A stretch of DNA of 64,000 nt from Pseudooceanicola marinus (GCF_002786295.1 NZ_PGTC01000017.1:62001-126000), one strand, 5' to 3'; shown: positions 35,970 to 45,549, numbered from the stretch's first letter. The notes: generated by a model from the sequence alone, not told the origin. Translations and numbers: made by a program.

Positions 35970-36395
35970 ATGTATTCCAAGATCATGGTCCCCGTGGATC
36001 TGACCCACGCGGACCGTCTGACGAAATCGCTGGAGGTGGCCGCCAAGCTGGCGCAGACCTTCGAGGCGGAGATCGTCTATGTCGGCGTCACCTCGGCGCT
36101 GCCGGGCTCCATCGCCCATACCCCGGACGAATACCGGGAGAAGCTGGAGGCCTTCGCGAAAGAGCAGGGCGAGGCCAATGGCCTGACGGCTTCGGGCCAC
36201 ATGATGGTGGGTCACGACGTGGCCGTAGAGATCGACCATGAGCTGCTGAAGGCCGTGGATGAAACCGGGGCCGACCTGGTGGTCATGGCCAGCCACATTC
36301 CCAACATCACCGATTACGTCTGGCCATCGAACGGCGGACGTGTCGCCGGACACGCCAAGTGCTCGGTCATGATCGTGCGCAGCGCAGGGGAGTAA
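35970..36395 (+). CDS. Universal stress protein UspA family
   Basis: A 141-residue single Usp domain. It begins MYSKIMVPVDLTHADRLTKS, and ends GRVAGHAKCSVMIVRSAGE, close to the ATP-binding G-x2-G-x9-G(S/T) signature, with Ser and Val in the last strand. ATP binding is probable. It is 4 nt upstream of a BCCT transporter gene, so the two are translated together; Usp proteins encoded next to transporters often modulate them in response to ATP. Osmotic-stress regulation is inferred. Confidence 0.93.
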   Translation: MYSKIMVPVDLTHADRLTKSLEVAAKLAQTFEAEIVYVGVTSALPGSIAHTPDEYREKLEAFAKEQGEANGLTASGHMMVGHDVAVEIDHELLKAVDETGADLVVMASHIPNITDYVWPSNGGRVAGHAKCSVMIVRSAGE

Positions 36396-36399
36396 CGCG

Positions 36400-38073
36400 A
36401 TGAGCGACAACAAAAACGAGAATGACACCTCGACCGACATGGAAGAGATGGGCATTCCCGCACCCGAAGGCGCGGCGGATATCATCGACACCGAATACGA
36501 GATCGGTCAAGACAACATCGACGGCCAGCTCGGGCCGTTCGGCTTCGACATCCACAACCCGGTTTTCCTGATCTCGGGCCTGTGCATCGTAGCCTTCGTC
36601 TTCTACACGCTGGCCCTGCCGGAACAGGCCGGCACCGCCTTCTCCTGGCTGTTCAGCGCCGTGACCGAGGGCTTCGACTGGTTCTTCATAAGCGCCGGCA
36701 ACATCTTCGTGCTGTTCTGCCTGCTGCTGATCGTCACCCCGCTCGGCTCAGTCCGGCTGGGCGGCGCGGATGCCACGCCCGACTACACCTACCTGGGCTG
36801 GTTCGCGATGCTCTTTGCCGCCGGCATGGGTATCGGCCTGATGTTCTACGGCGTCTCGGAGCCGATGAGCCACTTCTCCAGCTCGATGGGCGGTGTCTCG
36901 ATGGGCGAAAACGGGATGCGCAGTGACTGGGCGCCGCTTGGCGGGGCCGAGGGCGATTCCGATGCCGCCTCCCGTCTGGGCATGGCCGCGACGATCTTCC
37001 ACTGGGGTCTGCACCCCTGGGCGATCTACGCTGTCGTCGCGCTGGCGCTGGCGCTGTTCAGCTACAACAAGGGTCTGCCGCTGACCATCCGCTCGGCCTT
37101 CTACCCGATCCTCGGCGATCGCGTCTGGGGGTGGTGGGGTCACATCATCGACACCCTGGCGGTCTTTGCTACGCTCTTCGGCCTGGCAACCTCTCTGGGC
37201 CTGGGGGCGACGCAGGCGAACGCCGGCCTGAATGAACTGTTCGGCATCCCGATCAACGACACCGTCGAGGTGCTGCTGATCTCCGGCATCACCGCCACCG
37301 CGCTGGTCTCGGTTCTGCGTGGCCTCGACGGTGGGGTAAAGGTCCTGTCGGAAATCAACATGGGGCTGGCCTTCCTGCTGCTGCTCTTCGTGCTGATCGC
37401 AGGCCCGACCATAGCCATCCTGACCGGCTTCGCCGATTACCTGGTGGCCTATGTCGAATACCTGCCGGCGCTGTCGAACCCGTTGGGCCGTGAGGACGTG
37501 AACTTTGTTCAGGGCTGGACCAGCTTCTACTGGGCCTGGTGGATCTCCTGGAGCCCCTTCGTCGGCATGTTCATCGCCCGCGTGTCGCGCGGCCGTTCGG
37601 TGCGCGAGTTCATCATCTGCGTGCTGCTGATCCCCTCGCTGGTCTGCGTGCTTTGGATGTCCGTCTTCGGCGGCGTGGCCATCGAACAGGTGGTGCGCGA
37701 AGGCTATACCGCGGCCCAGGAGGCCGATCTGCCGATCCAGCTGTTCAAGATGCTGGACGCGCTGCCGCTGGCGGGGATCACCTCGCTTATCGGTATCGTG
37801 CTGGTCATCGTGTTCTTCGTCACCTCCTCGGACTCCGGGTCGCTGGTGATCGACACGATCACCGCGGGCGGCAAGGTCGACGCGCCGGTGCCGCAGCGGG
37901 TGTTCTGGTGCCTCTTCGAGGGCGCCGTGGCCATCGTGCTGCTGCTTTCGGCCGGGGGTCTGAAATCGCTGCAATCCATGGTCATCTCGACTGGGCTGCC
38001 GTTCACCATCGTGCTTCTGCTGATGTGTTGGACGATCTGGCGGGGCCTCTTGGCAGAGCGCCGCGAGCTGTGA
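36400..38073 (+). CDS. BCCT family transporter (betaine/choline/carnitine type)
   Basis: A 557-residue protein with about 12 hydrophobic segments and a charged N-terminal tail of about 60 residues (rich in Asp/Glu, like other BCCTs). The family signature is in GWTSFYWAWWISWSPFVGMFIARVSRGRSVREF. The glycine-rich stretch GMGIGLMFYGVSEPMSHFSS corresponds to the sodium/substrate-binding TM. The precise substrate (betaine, choline, or DMSP) cannot be told from sequence. A short C-terminal tail (LLAERREL) lacks the long regulatory extension of BetP. Co-transcribed with uspA. Confidence 0.94.
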   Translation: MSDNKNENDTSTDMEEMGIPAPEGAADIIDTEYEIGQDNIDGQLGPFGFDIHNPVFLISGLCIVAFVFYTLALPEQAGTAFSWLFSAVTEGFDWFFISAGNIFVLFCLLLIVTPLGSVRLGGADATPDYTYLGWFAMLFAAGMGIGLMFYGVSEPMSHFSSSMGGVSMGENGMRSDWAPLGGAEGDSDAASRLGMAATIFHWGLHPWAIYAVVALALALFSYNKGLPLTIRSAFYPILGDRVWGWWGHIIDTLAVFATLFGLATSLGLGATQANAGLNELFGIPINDTVEVLLISGITATALVSVLRGLDGGVKVLSEINMGLAFLLLLFVLIAGPTIAILTGFADYLVAYVEYLPALSNPLGREDVNFVQGWTSFYWAWWISWSPFVGMFIARVSRGRSVREFIICVLLIPSLVCVLWMSVFGGVAIEQVVREGYTAAQEADLPIQLFKMLDALPLAGITSLIGIVLVIVFFVTSSDSGSLVIDTITAGGKVDAPVPQRVFWCLFEGAVAIVLLLSAGGLKSLQSMVISTGLPFTIVLLLMCWTIWRGLLAERREL

Positions 38074-38113
38074 CGCCCCGCGACCCGCGGGTCGCGTGAG
38101 CCAAGACGAAAAT

Positions 38114-38145
38114 GAGGGGCGTCCGGAGTGATCCGGGCGCCCCTC
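38114..38145 (+). terminator. Hairpin after the BCCT gene
   Basis: A stem GAGGGGCG-t-CCGG / CCGG-g-CGCCCCTC with one mismatch and a short loop lies 40 nt after the BCCT stop. There is no U-run. Terminator-like. Confidence 0.55.
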
Positions 38146-38186
38146 GTGCTACGTAACCCCCTGAACAGACGACGAAGGGGGCCAAT

Positions 38187-39605
38187 ATGCCTGCACCGAC
38201 CCTGCTCTGGATCCGCCGGGACCTGCGCACCACCGACCACGACGCGCTGGAGGCCGCCGTGGCGCGCGGCGGGCCGGTGATCCCCGTGGTGATCCGGGAC
38301 AAGAGCGTGACCGATCTGGGCGCCGCGCCCGCCCTGCGGCTGGAGCTGGGGCTGGAGGCCTTTGCCAGGCGGCTGGAGGAAAAGGGCGCCCGCCTGATCC
38401 TGCGCACGGGCAAGGCGCTGGAGGTGCTGCAAGACCTGATCGCGGAGACCGGCGCCGAGGCCGTCTTCTGGCACCGGCTTTACGATCCGCATGCCGTGGA
38501 CCGCGACCGCAAGGTGAAGGCGGCGCTGAACGACGACGGGATCGAGGCGCGCAGCTTCGCCGGGCATCTGCTGTTCGAGCCCTGGGAGGTGGAGACAGGG
38601 CAGGGCGGCTACTACAAGGTCTACTCGCCCTTCTGGCGCGCCGTGCGCGATCGCGACCTGCCCACAACCCTCACGGCCCCCGCCGAGATCCCCGCGCCCG
38701 ACAGCTGGCCCGAGAGCGAGGCGCTGGCGGACTGGAACCTCTCGGCCCCGATGCGGCGCGGACGTGACGTGGTGGCGGGCCATGTCGAGGCGGGCGAGGA
38801 CGCCGCCCAGACCCAGCTGGGCGGTTTCATCCGCGACCGGATCGAGGGCTACAAGGCCGGGCGGGACGTGCCGGCCAGCGGCGCCACCTCGGATCTGTCG
38901 CAGTATCTGACCCTGGGGGAGGTCAGCCCGCGCCAGTGCTGGCACGCCGGGCGCCGCGCGATGGAAGACGGCAAGGCGGGCGCCGAGACCTTCCTGAAGG
39001 AGGTCGTCTGGCGCGAGTTCGCCTATCACCTGATGTACAACGCGCCGCAGATCCTCGACCGCAACTGGCGCGAAGAGTGGGATGGCTTCGCCTGGCGCGA
39101 GGAAGAGGACGACCGCGTCCTGGCCTGGAAGCAGGGGCGCACGGGCGTGGATTTCGTCGATGCCGCCATGCGTGAGCTCTACGTGACGGGTCGGATGCAC
39201 AACCGGGCGCGGATGATCGTCGCCTCCTACCTGACGAAACACATGCTGGTGCACTGGCGGATCGGACAGAAATGGTTCGAGGACTGCTTGGTCGACTGGG
39301 ACCCGGCCTCGAACGCCATGGGCTGGCAATGGGTGGCGGGCAGCGGCCCCGACGCCGCGCCCTATTTCCGCATCTTCAACCCCGACACCCAGGCGGAGAA
39401 GTTCGACCGAGACCAGGCCTATCGCCGTCGCTGGCTGGCCGAGGGACAGGGCAATCCGGGCGAGGATGCGCTGTCCTTCTTCGACGCCGCGCCAAGGTCC
39501 TGGGGGCTGTCGCCTGAGGACGCGCGGCCGAAGCCGCTGGTCGATCTGAAGGCAGGCCGGGAGCGGGCGCTGGCGGCCTACAAGGATCTGAAAGATGATG
39601 CGTGA
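38187..39605 (+). CDS. phr: Deoxyribodipyrimidine photolyase
   Basis: A 472-residue photolyase. N-terminal Rossmann text is LLWIRRDLRTTDHDALEAA and VFWHRLYDPHAVDRDRKVKAAL. The FAD-binding C-terminal domain contains EVVWREFAYHLMYNAPQILDRNWREEW, and then the signature WKQGRTGVDFVDAAMRELYVTGRMHNRARMIVASYLTKHMLVHWRIG. Tryptophans for the electron chain are present in this block. It repairs cyclobutane pyrimidine dimers with light. It is preceded by GAAGGGGGCCAAT at the start. Confidence 0.96.
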   Translation: MPAPTLLWIRRDLRTTDHDALEAAVARGGPVIPVVIRDKSVTDLGAAPALRLELGLEAFARRLEEKGARLILRTGKALEVLQDLIAETGAEAVFWHRLYDPHAVDRDRKVKAALNDDGIEARSFAGHLLFEPWEVETGQGGYYKVYSPFWRAVRDRDLPTTLTAPAEIPAPDSWPESEALADWNLSAPMRRGRDVVAGHVEAGEDAAQTQLGGFIRDRIEGYKAGRDVPASGATSDLSQYLTLGEVSPRQCWHAGRRAMEDGKAGAETFLKEVVWREFAYHLMYNAPQILDRNWREEWDGFAWREEEDDRVLAWKQGRTGVDFVDAAMRELYVTGRMHNRARMIVASYLTKHMLVHWRIGQKWFEDCLVDWDPASNAMGWQWVAGSGPDAAPYFRIFNPDTQAEKFDRDQAYRRRWLAEGQGNPGEDALSFFDAAPRSWGLSPEDARPKPLVDLKAGRERALAAYKDLKDDA

Positions 39606-39950
39606 CGTAAACTTCGTCTCTTAACAGATTATAATTAATTTAAATAACTCACCTTTTGGCGCAGTTTGCCTCCGCGCGGCTCGCCCTGTCGCGCGGGCCC
39701 GAGCCGCCGCCGCGAGAGCGCTCCCAGCTGCCCGCACGAGAAGCAGCCCCCATCGGGTCGCGCGCCTATTCCAACCTCACATGACAGCTTGGGCGATGAA
39801 TTAATATCTCCATCTAGCCCTTTGTTTCAGGGGAATTAACTGCGTCTCCTGATGTGTCGGATGCCACATGCGCGACGGCATGAGCGCTTGCCATTCCGAC
39901 GGCGAAAATGCGAAGCCTAGGAGAGGGTTAACGAAGAAGGACGGCAGGGC
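39606..39950. other. Intergenic region between phr and trgA
   Basis: This is 345 nt without a gene. The first 50 nt are strongly AT-rich (AGATTATAATTAATTTAAAT), in contrast to the host average. A second AT-rich stretch lies at 39795-39840. It probably contains the trgA promoter and perhaps a nucleoid-protein binding region. No specific site is claimed. Confidence 0.35.
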
Positions 39951-40397
39951 ATGTTGACCATGGGCAAGGTCGCCGCAGCGGCCACGCTGGCCGGGACGGG
40001 GTATCTGGCATCGACACAGGTCATGCAGGTCTGGGAAGAGGACTTCGACTTCGGACTCTTTCCCTGGGTCAGCGCCGCCATAGGCGCCTGGGCCGGCTGG
40101 ACCATCATCGGCCGCCGCGTCACCCGCCGGTCCAGCGCGGCGCAGGTGATCAGCTACGGGCTGACCGGGCTGGTCATGATGCTGCTGGTGGCCTTCTTCG
40201 TCTTCGCTGGCAACGAGGCGCTACGCAAATCGCTGGCGCGGCGCTACGACGGGCCGATCGAGGCGATCCTCGACATGATCCCGATCTCGACCAACTGGGG
40301 TGCCAACCTGCTGCACCCGCATATCCTGGCCACGCTGGTCGCGGGCGGCCTGGTGTCGGCCGTTATGGCCCGCGTCGTCGACCGCATCTGGAAGTGA
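39951..40397 (+). CDS. trgA: TrgA family membrane protein (tellurite resistance locus)
   Basis: A 148-residue protein with four hydrophobic stretches. The text WTIIGRRVTRRSSAAQVISYGLTG is followed by PISTNWGANLLHPHILATLVAGG. It is the first gene of the trgA-trgB-cysK order, which was described as a tellurite resistance locus in Rhodobacter sphaeroides; trgA is a membrane protein of unknown mechanism. The identity rests on order and on the family text rather than on a known activity. The stop is 4 nt before trgB. Confidence 0.85.
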   Translation: MLTMGKVAAAATLAGTGYLASTQVMQVWEEDFDFGLFPWVSAAIGAWAGWTIIGRRVTRRSSAAQVISYGLTGLVMMLLVAFFVFAGNEALRKSLARRYDGPIEAILDMIPISTNWGANLLHPHILATLVAGGLVSAVMARVVDRIWK

Positions 40398-40401
40398 TCC
40401 C

Positions 40402-41529
40402 ATGAGCAGACCCCTGTTCCTTTACGGCCCGCTGTGCATGCCGGTGATGATGCAGATCGTGGCCGACGGCCGCCCGGCGGAAGAACCCGCCCGACTGGAA
40501 GGGTATCGCGCGGCGCCGCGGGAAAGCGACGACTGGCCGGTCCTGGTGCAGGATCCGGGCGCGGTGACGCAAGGCATCCTTCTGCGCAACGTCTCGGAAG
40601 CGATGGCCGCGCGGATCACCCACTATGCCGACGCCTACGGGCTGGTCCCCGCAGAGGTGGTGGTGGAGGCCGATGGCCAGCCGGTGCCCGCGCAGGCCTT
40701 CCGGCCCGAGCACAGCACCCAGGCTGTAGCCCCCGGACGATGGTCGCTGGGGGGCTGGGCCGAGGCGACGGGCGAAGAGGCCTGTCACGCCGCCCATGAG
40801 ATCATGAAGCTGCGCGGCCGCTACGACGGCGGCGCCCTGCGGTTCCGCCTGGGCCAGATCCGGGCGCGGGCCGCCTCGCGCGTGGCGGCAGAGCGGTTCC
40901 CCGCAAAACACCTCCTGGCCAGCGGCCCGTCCGACGCCTGGGTGCAGGAATTGCACCAGCAGGACGACCATGCGGGCTATTTCATCGCCCGCACCTACGA
41001 CTTGCGGCACCAGACCTTCGCCGGCACCCCGTCCGAGCTGATCCGGCGCGAGGTCTTCCTGGCCCCAGATGCCGCCATCGTGCTGCCCTACGATCCCGCG
41101 CGCGACCGCATCCTTCTGGTCGAGCAGTTCCGCATGGGACCCTACGGGCGGGGCGAGGCGCTGCCCTGGATGCTGGAGCCCGTCGCGGGCCGCGTCGATC
41201 CCGGGGAAAGTCCCGAAACCTGCGCCCGCCGCGAGGCTCGGGAAGAGGCGGGGCTGGATCTTGATGCGCTGCACCATGTCACCTCCTGCTACCCGTCGCC
41301 CGGCTGTCTGAGCGAGTTTCACCATTGCTACGTCGGCCTGTGCAGCCTGCCGGACATCCAGCGCGGTCACGGCGGGTTGGACGCGGAGGCGGAGGACATC
41401 CGGACGCACGTCCTGAGTTTCGAACGTGCCATGGAACTGGTGTCCAGCGGCGAGGCCAGAAACGCGCCGCTGGTCCTGACGCTGCTCTGGCTGGCGTCCA
41501 GGCGTTCCGAGTTGCGGGGCGCCGCTTGA
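40402..41529 (+). CDS. trgB: TrgB: gamma-glutamylcyclotransferase-like domain fused to Nudix ADP-ribose pyrophosphatase
   Basis: A 375-residue two-domain protein. Residues 1-140 resemble the AIG2/gamma-glutamylcyclotransferase fold (LFLYGPLCMPVMMQIV, then LEGYRAAP). Residues 190-375 are a Nudix hydrolase: GRVDPGESPETCARREAREEAGLDL is the GX5EX7REUXEEXGU box, and EFHHCYVGLC follows. ADP-ribose is the likely substrate. The locus order (trgA-trgB-cysK) links it to tellurite resistance. The ATG at 40402 lies 4 nt after trgA. Confidence 0.9.
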   Translation: MSRPLFLYGPLCMPVMMQIVADGRPAEEPARLEGYRAAPRESDDWPVLVQDPGAVTQGILLRNVSEAMAARITHYADAYGLVPAEVVVEADGQPVPAQAFRPEHSTQAVAPGRWSLGGWAEATGEEACHAAHEIMKLRGRYDGGALRFRLGQIRARAASRVAAERFPAKHLLASGPSDAWVQELHQQDDHAGYFIARTYDLRHQTFAGTPSELIRREVFLAPDAAIVLPYDPARDRILLVEQFRMGPYGRGEALPWMLEPVAGRVDPGESPETCARREAREEAGLDLDALHHVTSCYPSPGCLSEFHHCYVGLCSLPDIQRGHGGLDAEAEDIRTHVLSFERAMELVSSGEARNAPLVLTLLWLASRRSELRGAA

Positions 41530-41585
41530 GTTGCACGGTTCCGACGGATACATCTGTGCCAACTCGAATTTGGAAGGATGACCCG

Positions 41586-42620
41586 ATGCATATCGCTCAG
41601 GACCTGGCGCAAGCCGTCGGAAATACGCCCATGATCAAGTTGCGGCGCGTCAGCGAGGAAACGGGCTGCACCATCCTCGGCAAGGCGGAGTTCCTCAATC
41701 CCGGCCAATCGGTCAAGGATCGCGCGGCGCTTTACATCATCCGCGACGCCATTGCGCGGGGAGAGCTGGCGCCCGGCGGGACCATCGTCGAAGGCACCGC
41801 CGGCAACACCGGGATCGGCCTGGCGCTGGTCGGCGCCTCGATGGGGTTCAAGACCGTCATCGTGATCCCCGAGACGCAGAGCCAGGAAAAGAAGGACATG
41901 ATCCGTCTGGCCGGGGCCGAGCTGGTGCAGGTGCCCGCGGCCCCCTACAAGAACCCCAACAACTACGTCCGCTATTCCGAGCGCCTGGCGCAGGAACTGG
42001 CCAAGACCGAGAGCAAGGGCGTGATCTGGGCGAACCAGTTCGACAATGTTGCCAACCGCCAGGCCCACCTGGAAACCACCGGGCCGGAGATCTGGGAACA
42101 AACCGATGGCAAGGTCGACGGTTTCGTTGCCGCCGTGGGCTCGGGCGGGACTCTGGTCGGCACCGCGATGGCGCTGCAGCCGAAGGGCGTGAAGGTGGCC
42201 CTGGCTGACCCGATGGGCGCGGCGCTGCACAGCTACTACACCACCGGTGAGCTGAAGTCCGAAGGCGGCTCGATCACCGAAGGCATCGGGCAGGGCCGGA
42301 TCACCAAGAACCTGGAAGGCTTCACGCCAGATTTCTCCTACCAGATCCCGGATCAGGAGGCGCTGCCTTACGTCTTCGACCTGCTGGCGCAGGAAGGTCT
42401 GTGCCTGGGCGGTTCCTCGGGGATCAACATCGCCGGCGCCGTCCGCCTGGCGCGCGAGCTTGGGCCGGGCCACACGATCGTGACTGTACTCTGCGACTAC
42501 GGAACCCGATACCAGTCGAAACTGTTCAACCCCGACTTCCTGCGCGAGAAGGGCCTGCCGACTCCCTCCTGGATGACGGAATCCCCGCGCTCTATCCCCG
42601 GTGTCTTCACCGACGCCTGA
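41586..42620 (+). CDS. cysK: Cysteine synthase A
   Basis: A 344-residue PLP-dependent enzyme that makes cysteine from O-acetylserine and sulfide. The PLP lysine is in FLNPGQSVKDRAALYII, the TAGNTGIGLALVGA loop binds substrate, and GSGGTLVGTA binds the PLP phosphate. The C-terminus is longer than E. coli CysK (NPDFLREKGLP). It is the third gene of the trg tellurite locus, where cysteine synthase is known to contribute to tellurite tolerance. Confidence 0.95.
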   Translation: MHIAQDLAQAVGNTPMIKLRRVSEETGCTILGKAEFLNPGQSVKDRAALYIIRDAIARGELAPGGTIVEGTAGNTGIGLALVGASMGFKTVIVIPETQSQEKKDMIRLAGAELVQVPAAPYKNPNNYVRYSERLAQELAKTESKGVIWANQFDNVANRQAHLETTGPEIWEQTDGKVDGFVAAVGSGGTLVGTAMALQPKGVKVALADPMGAALHSYYTTGELKSEGGSITEGIGQGRITKNLEGFTPDFSYQIPDQEALPYVFDLLAQEGLCLGGSSGINIAGAVRLARELGPGHTIVTVLCDYGTRYQSKLFNPDFLREKGLPTPSWMTESPRSIPGVFTDA

Positions 42621-42644
42621 GACCTGATGACCTAAGGAGAGGCC

Positions 42645-45170
42645 ATGCGCCTGAGCCGGATTTTTCCTGACGTTACAAGCCTCTGCGCCTCTTTTTTAAT
42701 CCTCTTTCTGAGCATCGTCGCGCTGCCCCTGGACGGGGCGGCGCAGTCACCTGGCGAGGCGGGAGAACCGCCCGCGCTGGTCGCTTCGGACTACGATGAA
42801 TGGGAAGGTGTCGCGCAGCGCGCTGAGGATGCGATCGAGCAGGACCGCGCTTCCCAGGAGGCCTTCGATCAGCTGCGCGCGGAGCTCGTCGACTGGCGTA
42901 GCCGGTTCGAAACCGCGCAATCCGCGAATTCCGCCGCCATCAGTGCGGTGCAGGCGCAGCTGGACACCCTGGGGCCGGCGCCCGAGAACGGGGACGAGCC
43001 GACCGCCCTGGCACAGCAACGATCCGATTTGACCGCGCGGCTGGAGGAGCTGGCCAGCCCGGCCCGTCAGGCCGAAATCGCCTATAGCCGGGCCGACGCG
43101 CTGATCCGCTCCATCGACGCCAACCTGCGGGCGCGCCAGACCCAGGCGCTGATGGAGATCGGGCCGTCGCCACTGGATCCCAGTCATTGGCCCGGCGCAC
43201 TTGAAGACGTTGCCACCTTTGCCGCCGCGCTGGCCGGCGACGTGATGGACAACTGGAACGACCCGAACCAGCGCCAGGTGTTCCGACAGAACCTGCCGGT
43301 GATCGCCTTCCTCGTGTTGCTGGCCATGGTGCTGGTGCTGCGGGGGCGTGGCTGGATCGAACGGCTGGCCCTGTCGGTCCTCGACCAGAAGCAATCGGCG
43401 GCGCGCTGGCTGTTTTCCTTCATCGTCTCGCTGGGTCAGATCGGCCTGCCGGTGATCGGCCTGGCGGTTCTCGCCGCAGCGGGGACCACCAGTGGTCTGC
43501 TTGGCCAGCGGGGGGAGACCATCGCGCAGTCCATCGTGGGGGCAGGGACGCTTTTCTTCTTCACCCGCTGGCTCGCCGCTTATGTCTTCCCTGTTTCGGA
43601 ACGTGCCGGGCTGATGCTTCAGATCAGCCAGACACAGCTGCGCGAAGGCCGGGTCTATGCCAACGTGCTGGGCCTCGTCTTGGCGCTTTATGTGCTGGCG
43701 CGCGAGGCGATCACGCTTGAAGGCTGGGATGCCGGCACGCGCAGCGTGCTGCTCTTCCCGCTGATCGTGGTGACGGGTCTGTCTCTATTGCGCGTGGCGC
43801 GGTTCCTCATCCTGCATGGCCGGGCGGACCCCGACGACGAGGACGGCGCCCGCTCCTTCAGGCAGCAGATCGTCCTGGCCCTGGGCCGGACGGTGGCCCT
43901 GCTGGCCGTCCTGGGCCCCGCGCTGGCCTCCGTGGGCTACCTTCAGGCGGGGCAGGCGCTGACCTTCCGCATGCTCTATTCGCTGGAACTGCTGTCCTTC
44001 CTGCTGATAATGCAAAAGCTGGTGGGAGAGATCTACATCGTCTTCACCGGCGACCGCGACCGCGCCTCCGAAGCGCTGCTGCCGGTCCTGCTCAGCTTCG
44101 CTCTGACGGTTGCGACTCTGCCGGTCTTCGCGCTGATCTGGGGTGCCCGCCGCACCGATCTGGGCGAGGCCTGGGCGCAATTCCGCGCCGGATTCGATAT
44201 CGGCGATACCCATATCTCGCCCGGAGACTTCCTGATCTTCGTGCTGGTCTTCGTCGCGGGCTATGCGATGACCCGGCTGCTGCAAGGGGCCATGCGCACC
44301 TCCATCCTGCCAAAGACGAAACTGGACAAGGGCGGCCAGAACGCCGTTATATCCGGCCTTGGCTACGTGGGCATCTTCCTGGCCGCGCTGATCGCGATCA
44401 CCACGGCGGGCATCGACCTCAGTTCGCTTGCCATCGTCGCCGGTGCGCTGTCCGTTGGCGTCGGTTTTGGCCTGCAGACCATCGTGTCGAACTTCGTTTC
44501 CGGGATCATCCTGCTGATCGAACGGCCGATCTCCGAAGGGGACTGGATCGAGGTGGGCGGCCAGATGGGGTTCGTCCGGTCGATCTCCGTGCGCTCCACC
44601 CGGATCGAGACCTTCGACCGGACGGATGTGATCGTGCCGAATGCCGACCTGATCTCGAACCAGGTGACGAACTGGACCCGGGGCAACCTGATCGGGCGGC
44701 TGATCGTGCCCGTGGGCGTGGCCTATGGCAGCGACACCCGAAAGGTGGCGAAGATCCTGCAGGATGTGGCCGAGGAACAGCCGCTGGTGCTGCTGAACCC
44801 GCCGCCCGGCGTCGTCTTCACCGCCTTTGGCGGCGATTCCCTGAACTTCGAGATTCGCGCGATCCTGCGCGACGTGACGCAGATCCTGGACGTGCAGACG
44901 GAGATGCACCACCGCATCGCCGAGCGGTTCCGCGAAGAGAAGATCGAGATCCCCTTCGCCCAGCGGGACATCTGGCTGCGCAACCCCGAGGCGCTGCGCG
45001 AGGCGTCGCACCCGCTGGCCACCCAGGCGGTTCCGCCGCAGACCGAACAGGACAGCGAGGCGCAGGCGGACCAGACGCCGCTGCGCCCCTCGCACCTGAC
45101 CCAGGACGATCTGCCCGATGGCAGCGCGGACACGGATGGCGATGGCGACGGGGGCGGCGGCGACCGCTGA
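42645..45170 (+). CDS. Large MscS-type mechanosensitive channel with DUF3772 extracytoplasmic domain
   Basis: An 841-residue protein with a signal peptide (ending LPLDGAAQS), an N-terminal periplasmic helical DUF3772-like region with coiled-coil character (residues 50-190), about eleven hydrophobic segments, and a C-terminal MscS domain: AGALSVGVGFGLQTIVSNFVSGIILLIERPISEGDWIEV (pore helix and beta domain start). The tail ends with an Asp/Gly-rich stretch (DGSADTDGDGDGGGGDR). The family releases solutes on osmotic downshock. It is 25 nt after cysK, preceded by AAGGAGAGG. Confidence 0.92.
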   Translation: MRLSRIFPDVTSLCASFLILFLSIVALPLDGAAQSPGEAGEPPALVASDYDEWEGVAQRAEDAIEQDRASQEAFDQLRAELVDWRSRFETAQSANSAAISAVQAQLDTLGPAPENGDEPTALAQQRSDLTARLEELASPARQAEIAYSRADALIRSIDANLRARQTQALMEIGPSPLDPSHWPGALEDVATFAAALAGDVMDNWNDPNQRQVFRQNLPVIAFLVLLAMVLVLRGRGWIERLALSVLDQKQSAARWLFSFIVSLGQIGLPVIGLAVLAAAGTTSGLLGQRGETIAQSIVGAGTLFFFTRWLAAYVFPVSERAGLMLQISQTQLREGRVYANVLGLVLALYVLAREAITLEGWDAGTRSVLLFPLIVVTGLSLLRVARFLILHGRADPDDEDGARSFRQQIVLALGRTVALLAVLGPALASVGYLQAGQALTFRMLYSLELLSFLLIMQKLVGEIYIVFTGDRDRASEALLPVLLSFALTVATLPVFALIWGARRTDLGEAWAQFRAGFDIGDTHISPGDFLIFVLVFVAGYAMTRLLQGAMRTSILPKTKLDKGGQNAVISGLGYVGIFLAALIAITTAGIDLSSLAIVAGALSVGVGFGLQTIVSNFVSGIILLIERPISEGDWIEVGGQMGFVRSISVRSTRIETFDRTDVIVPNADLISNQVTNWTRGNLIGRLIVPVGVAYGSDTRKVAKILQDVAEEQPLVLLNPPPGVVFTAFGGDSLNFEIRAILRDVTQILDVQTEMHHRIAERFREEKIEIPFAQRDIWLRNPEALREASHPLATQAVPPQTEQDSEAQADQTPLRPSHLTQDDLPDGSADTDGDGDGGGGDR

Positions 45171-45255
45171 CCCCGCGCCGGGCCCGACGAGGCCCGCAAT
45201 TGCCCCCCTTTTCCCCTTCGAAACAGGCTGGAACGGGTCAGCGCCGGCTGTTCGG

Positions 45256-45322
45256 GGCCCTGTGTGCAGGGCCTCACGCAAGGGACTGAAAAAACCTGCG
45301 GTTTTTTGTCTTTCGCCCCTTG
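45256..45322 (+). terminator. Tandem terminators after the MscS gene
   Basis: First a perfect 7-bp stem GGCCCTG/CAGGGCC (45256-45273). Then a stem CAAGGG...AAAAAACC/TGC/GGTTTTTT...CCCTTG (45279-45322). Both lie between the channel gene and the tRNA, so they separate the two transcription units. Confidence 0.65.
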
Positions 45323-45358
45323 CACCCGGCGCCGCTTCCCGGCTAAAGACACCGCCAC

Positions 45359-45448
45359 GGAGAGGTGGCCGAGTGGTCGAAGGCGCACGCCTGGAAAGTG
45401 TGTAGGCGGGAAACCGTCTCCAGGGTTCGAATCCCTGTCTCTCCGCCA
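45359..45448 (+). tRNA. tRNA-Ser (GGA)
   Basis: A 90-nt class II tRNA. The acceptor stem GGAGAGG pairs with TCTCTCC (one G-T), then G and an encoded CCA end. The anticodon stem CACGC/GTGTG (two G-T pairs) holds the loop CTGGAAA, giving anticodon GGA at 45393-45395. A long variable arm (TAGGCGGGAAACCGTC) and T-arm CAGGGTTCGAATCCCTG are clear. It decodes UCC/UCU. Confidence 0.97.
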
Positions 45449-45549
45449 TAATCCCCACGCAGCGTGGGTCGATTACTTTGTCTTTCAGTCAGTCCCAAAT
45501 CCACGTCACCGCCAGTTCGCGGTCGATGACGCTTGCTCGGCATTGCAAA

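Noticed and set aside
43785-45458. 557-codon minus-strand ORF over the MscS gene and tRNA
   Set aside because: Crosses the tRNA-Ser gene and has no family text.
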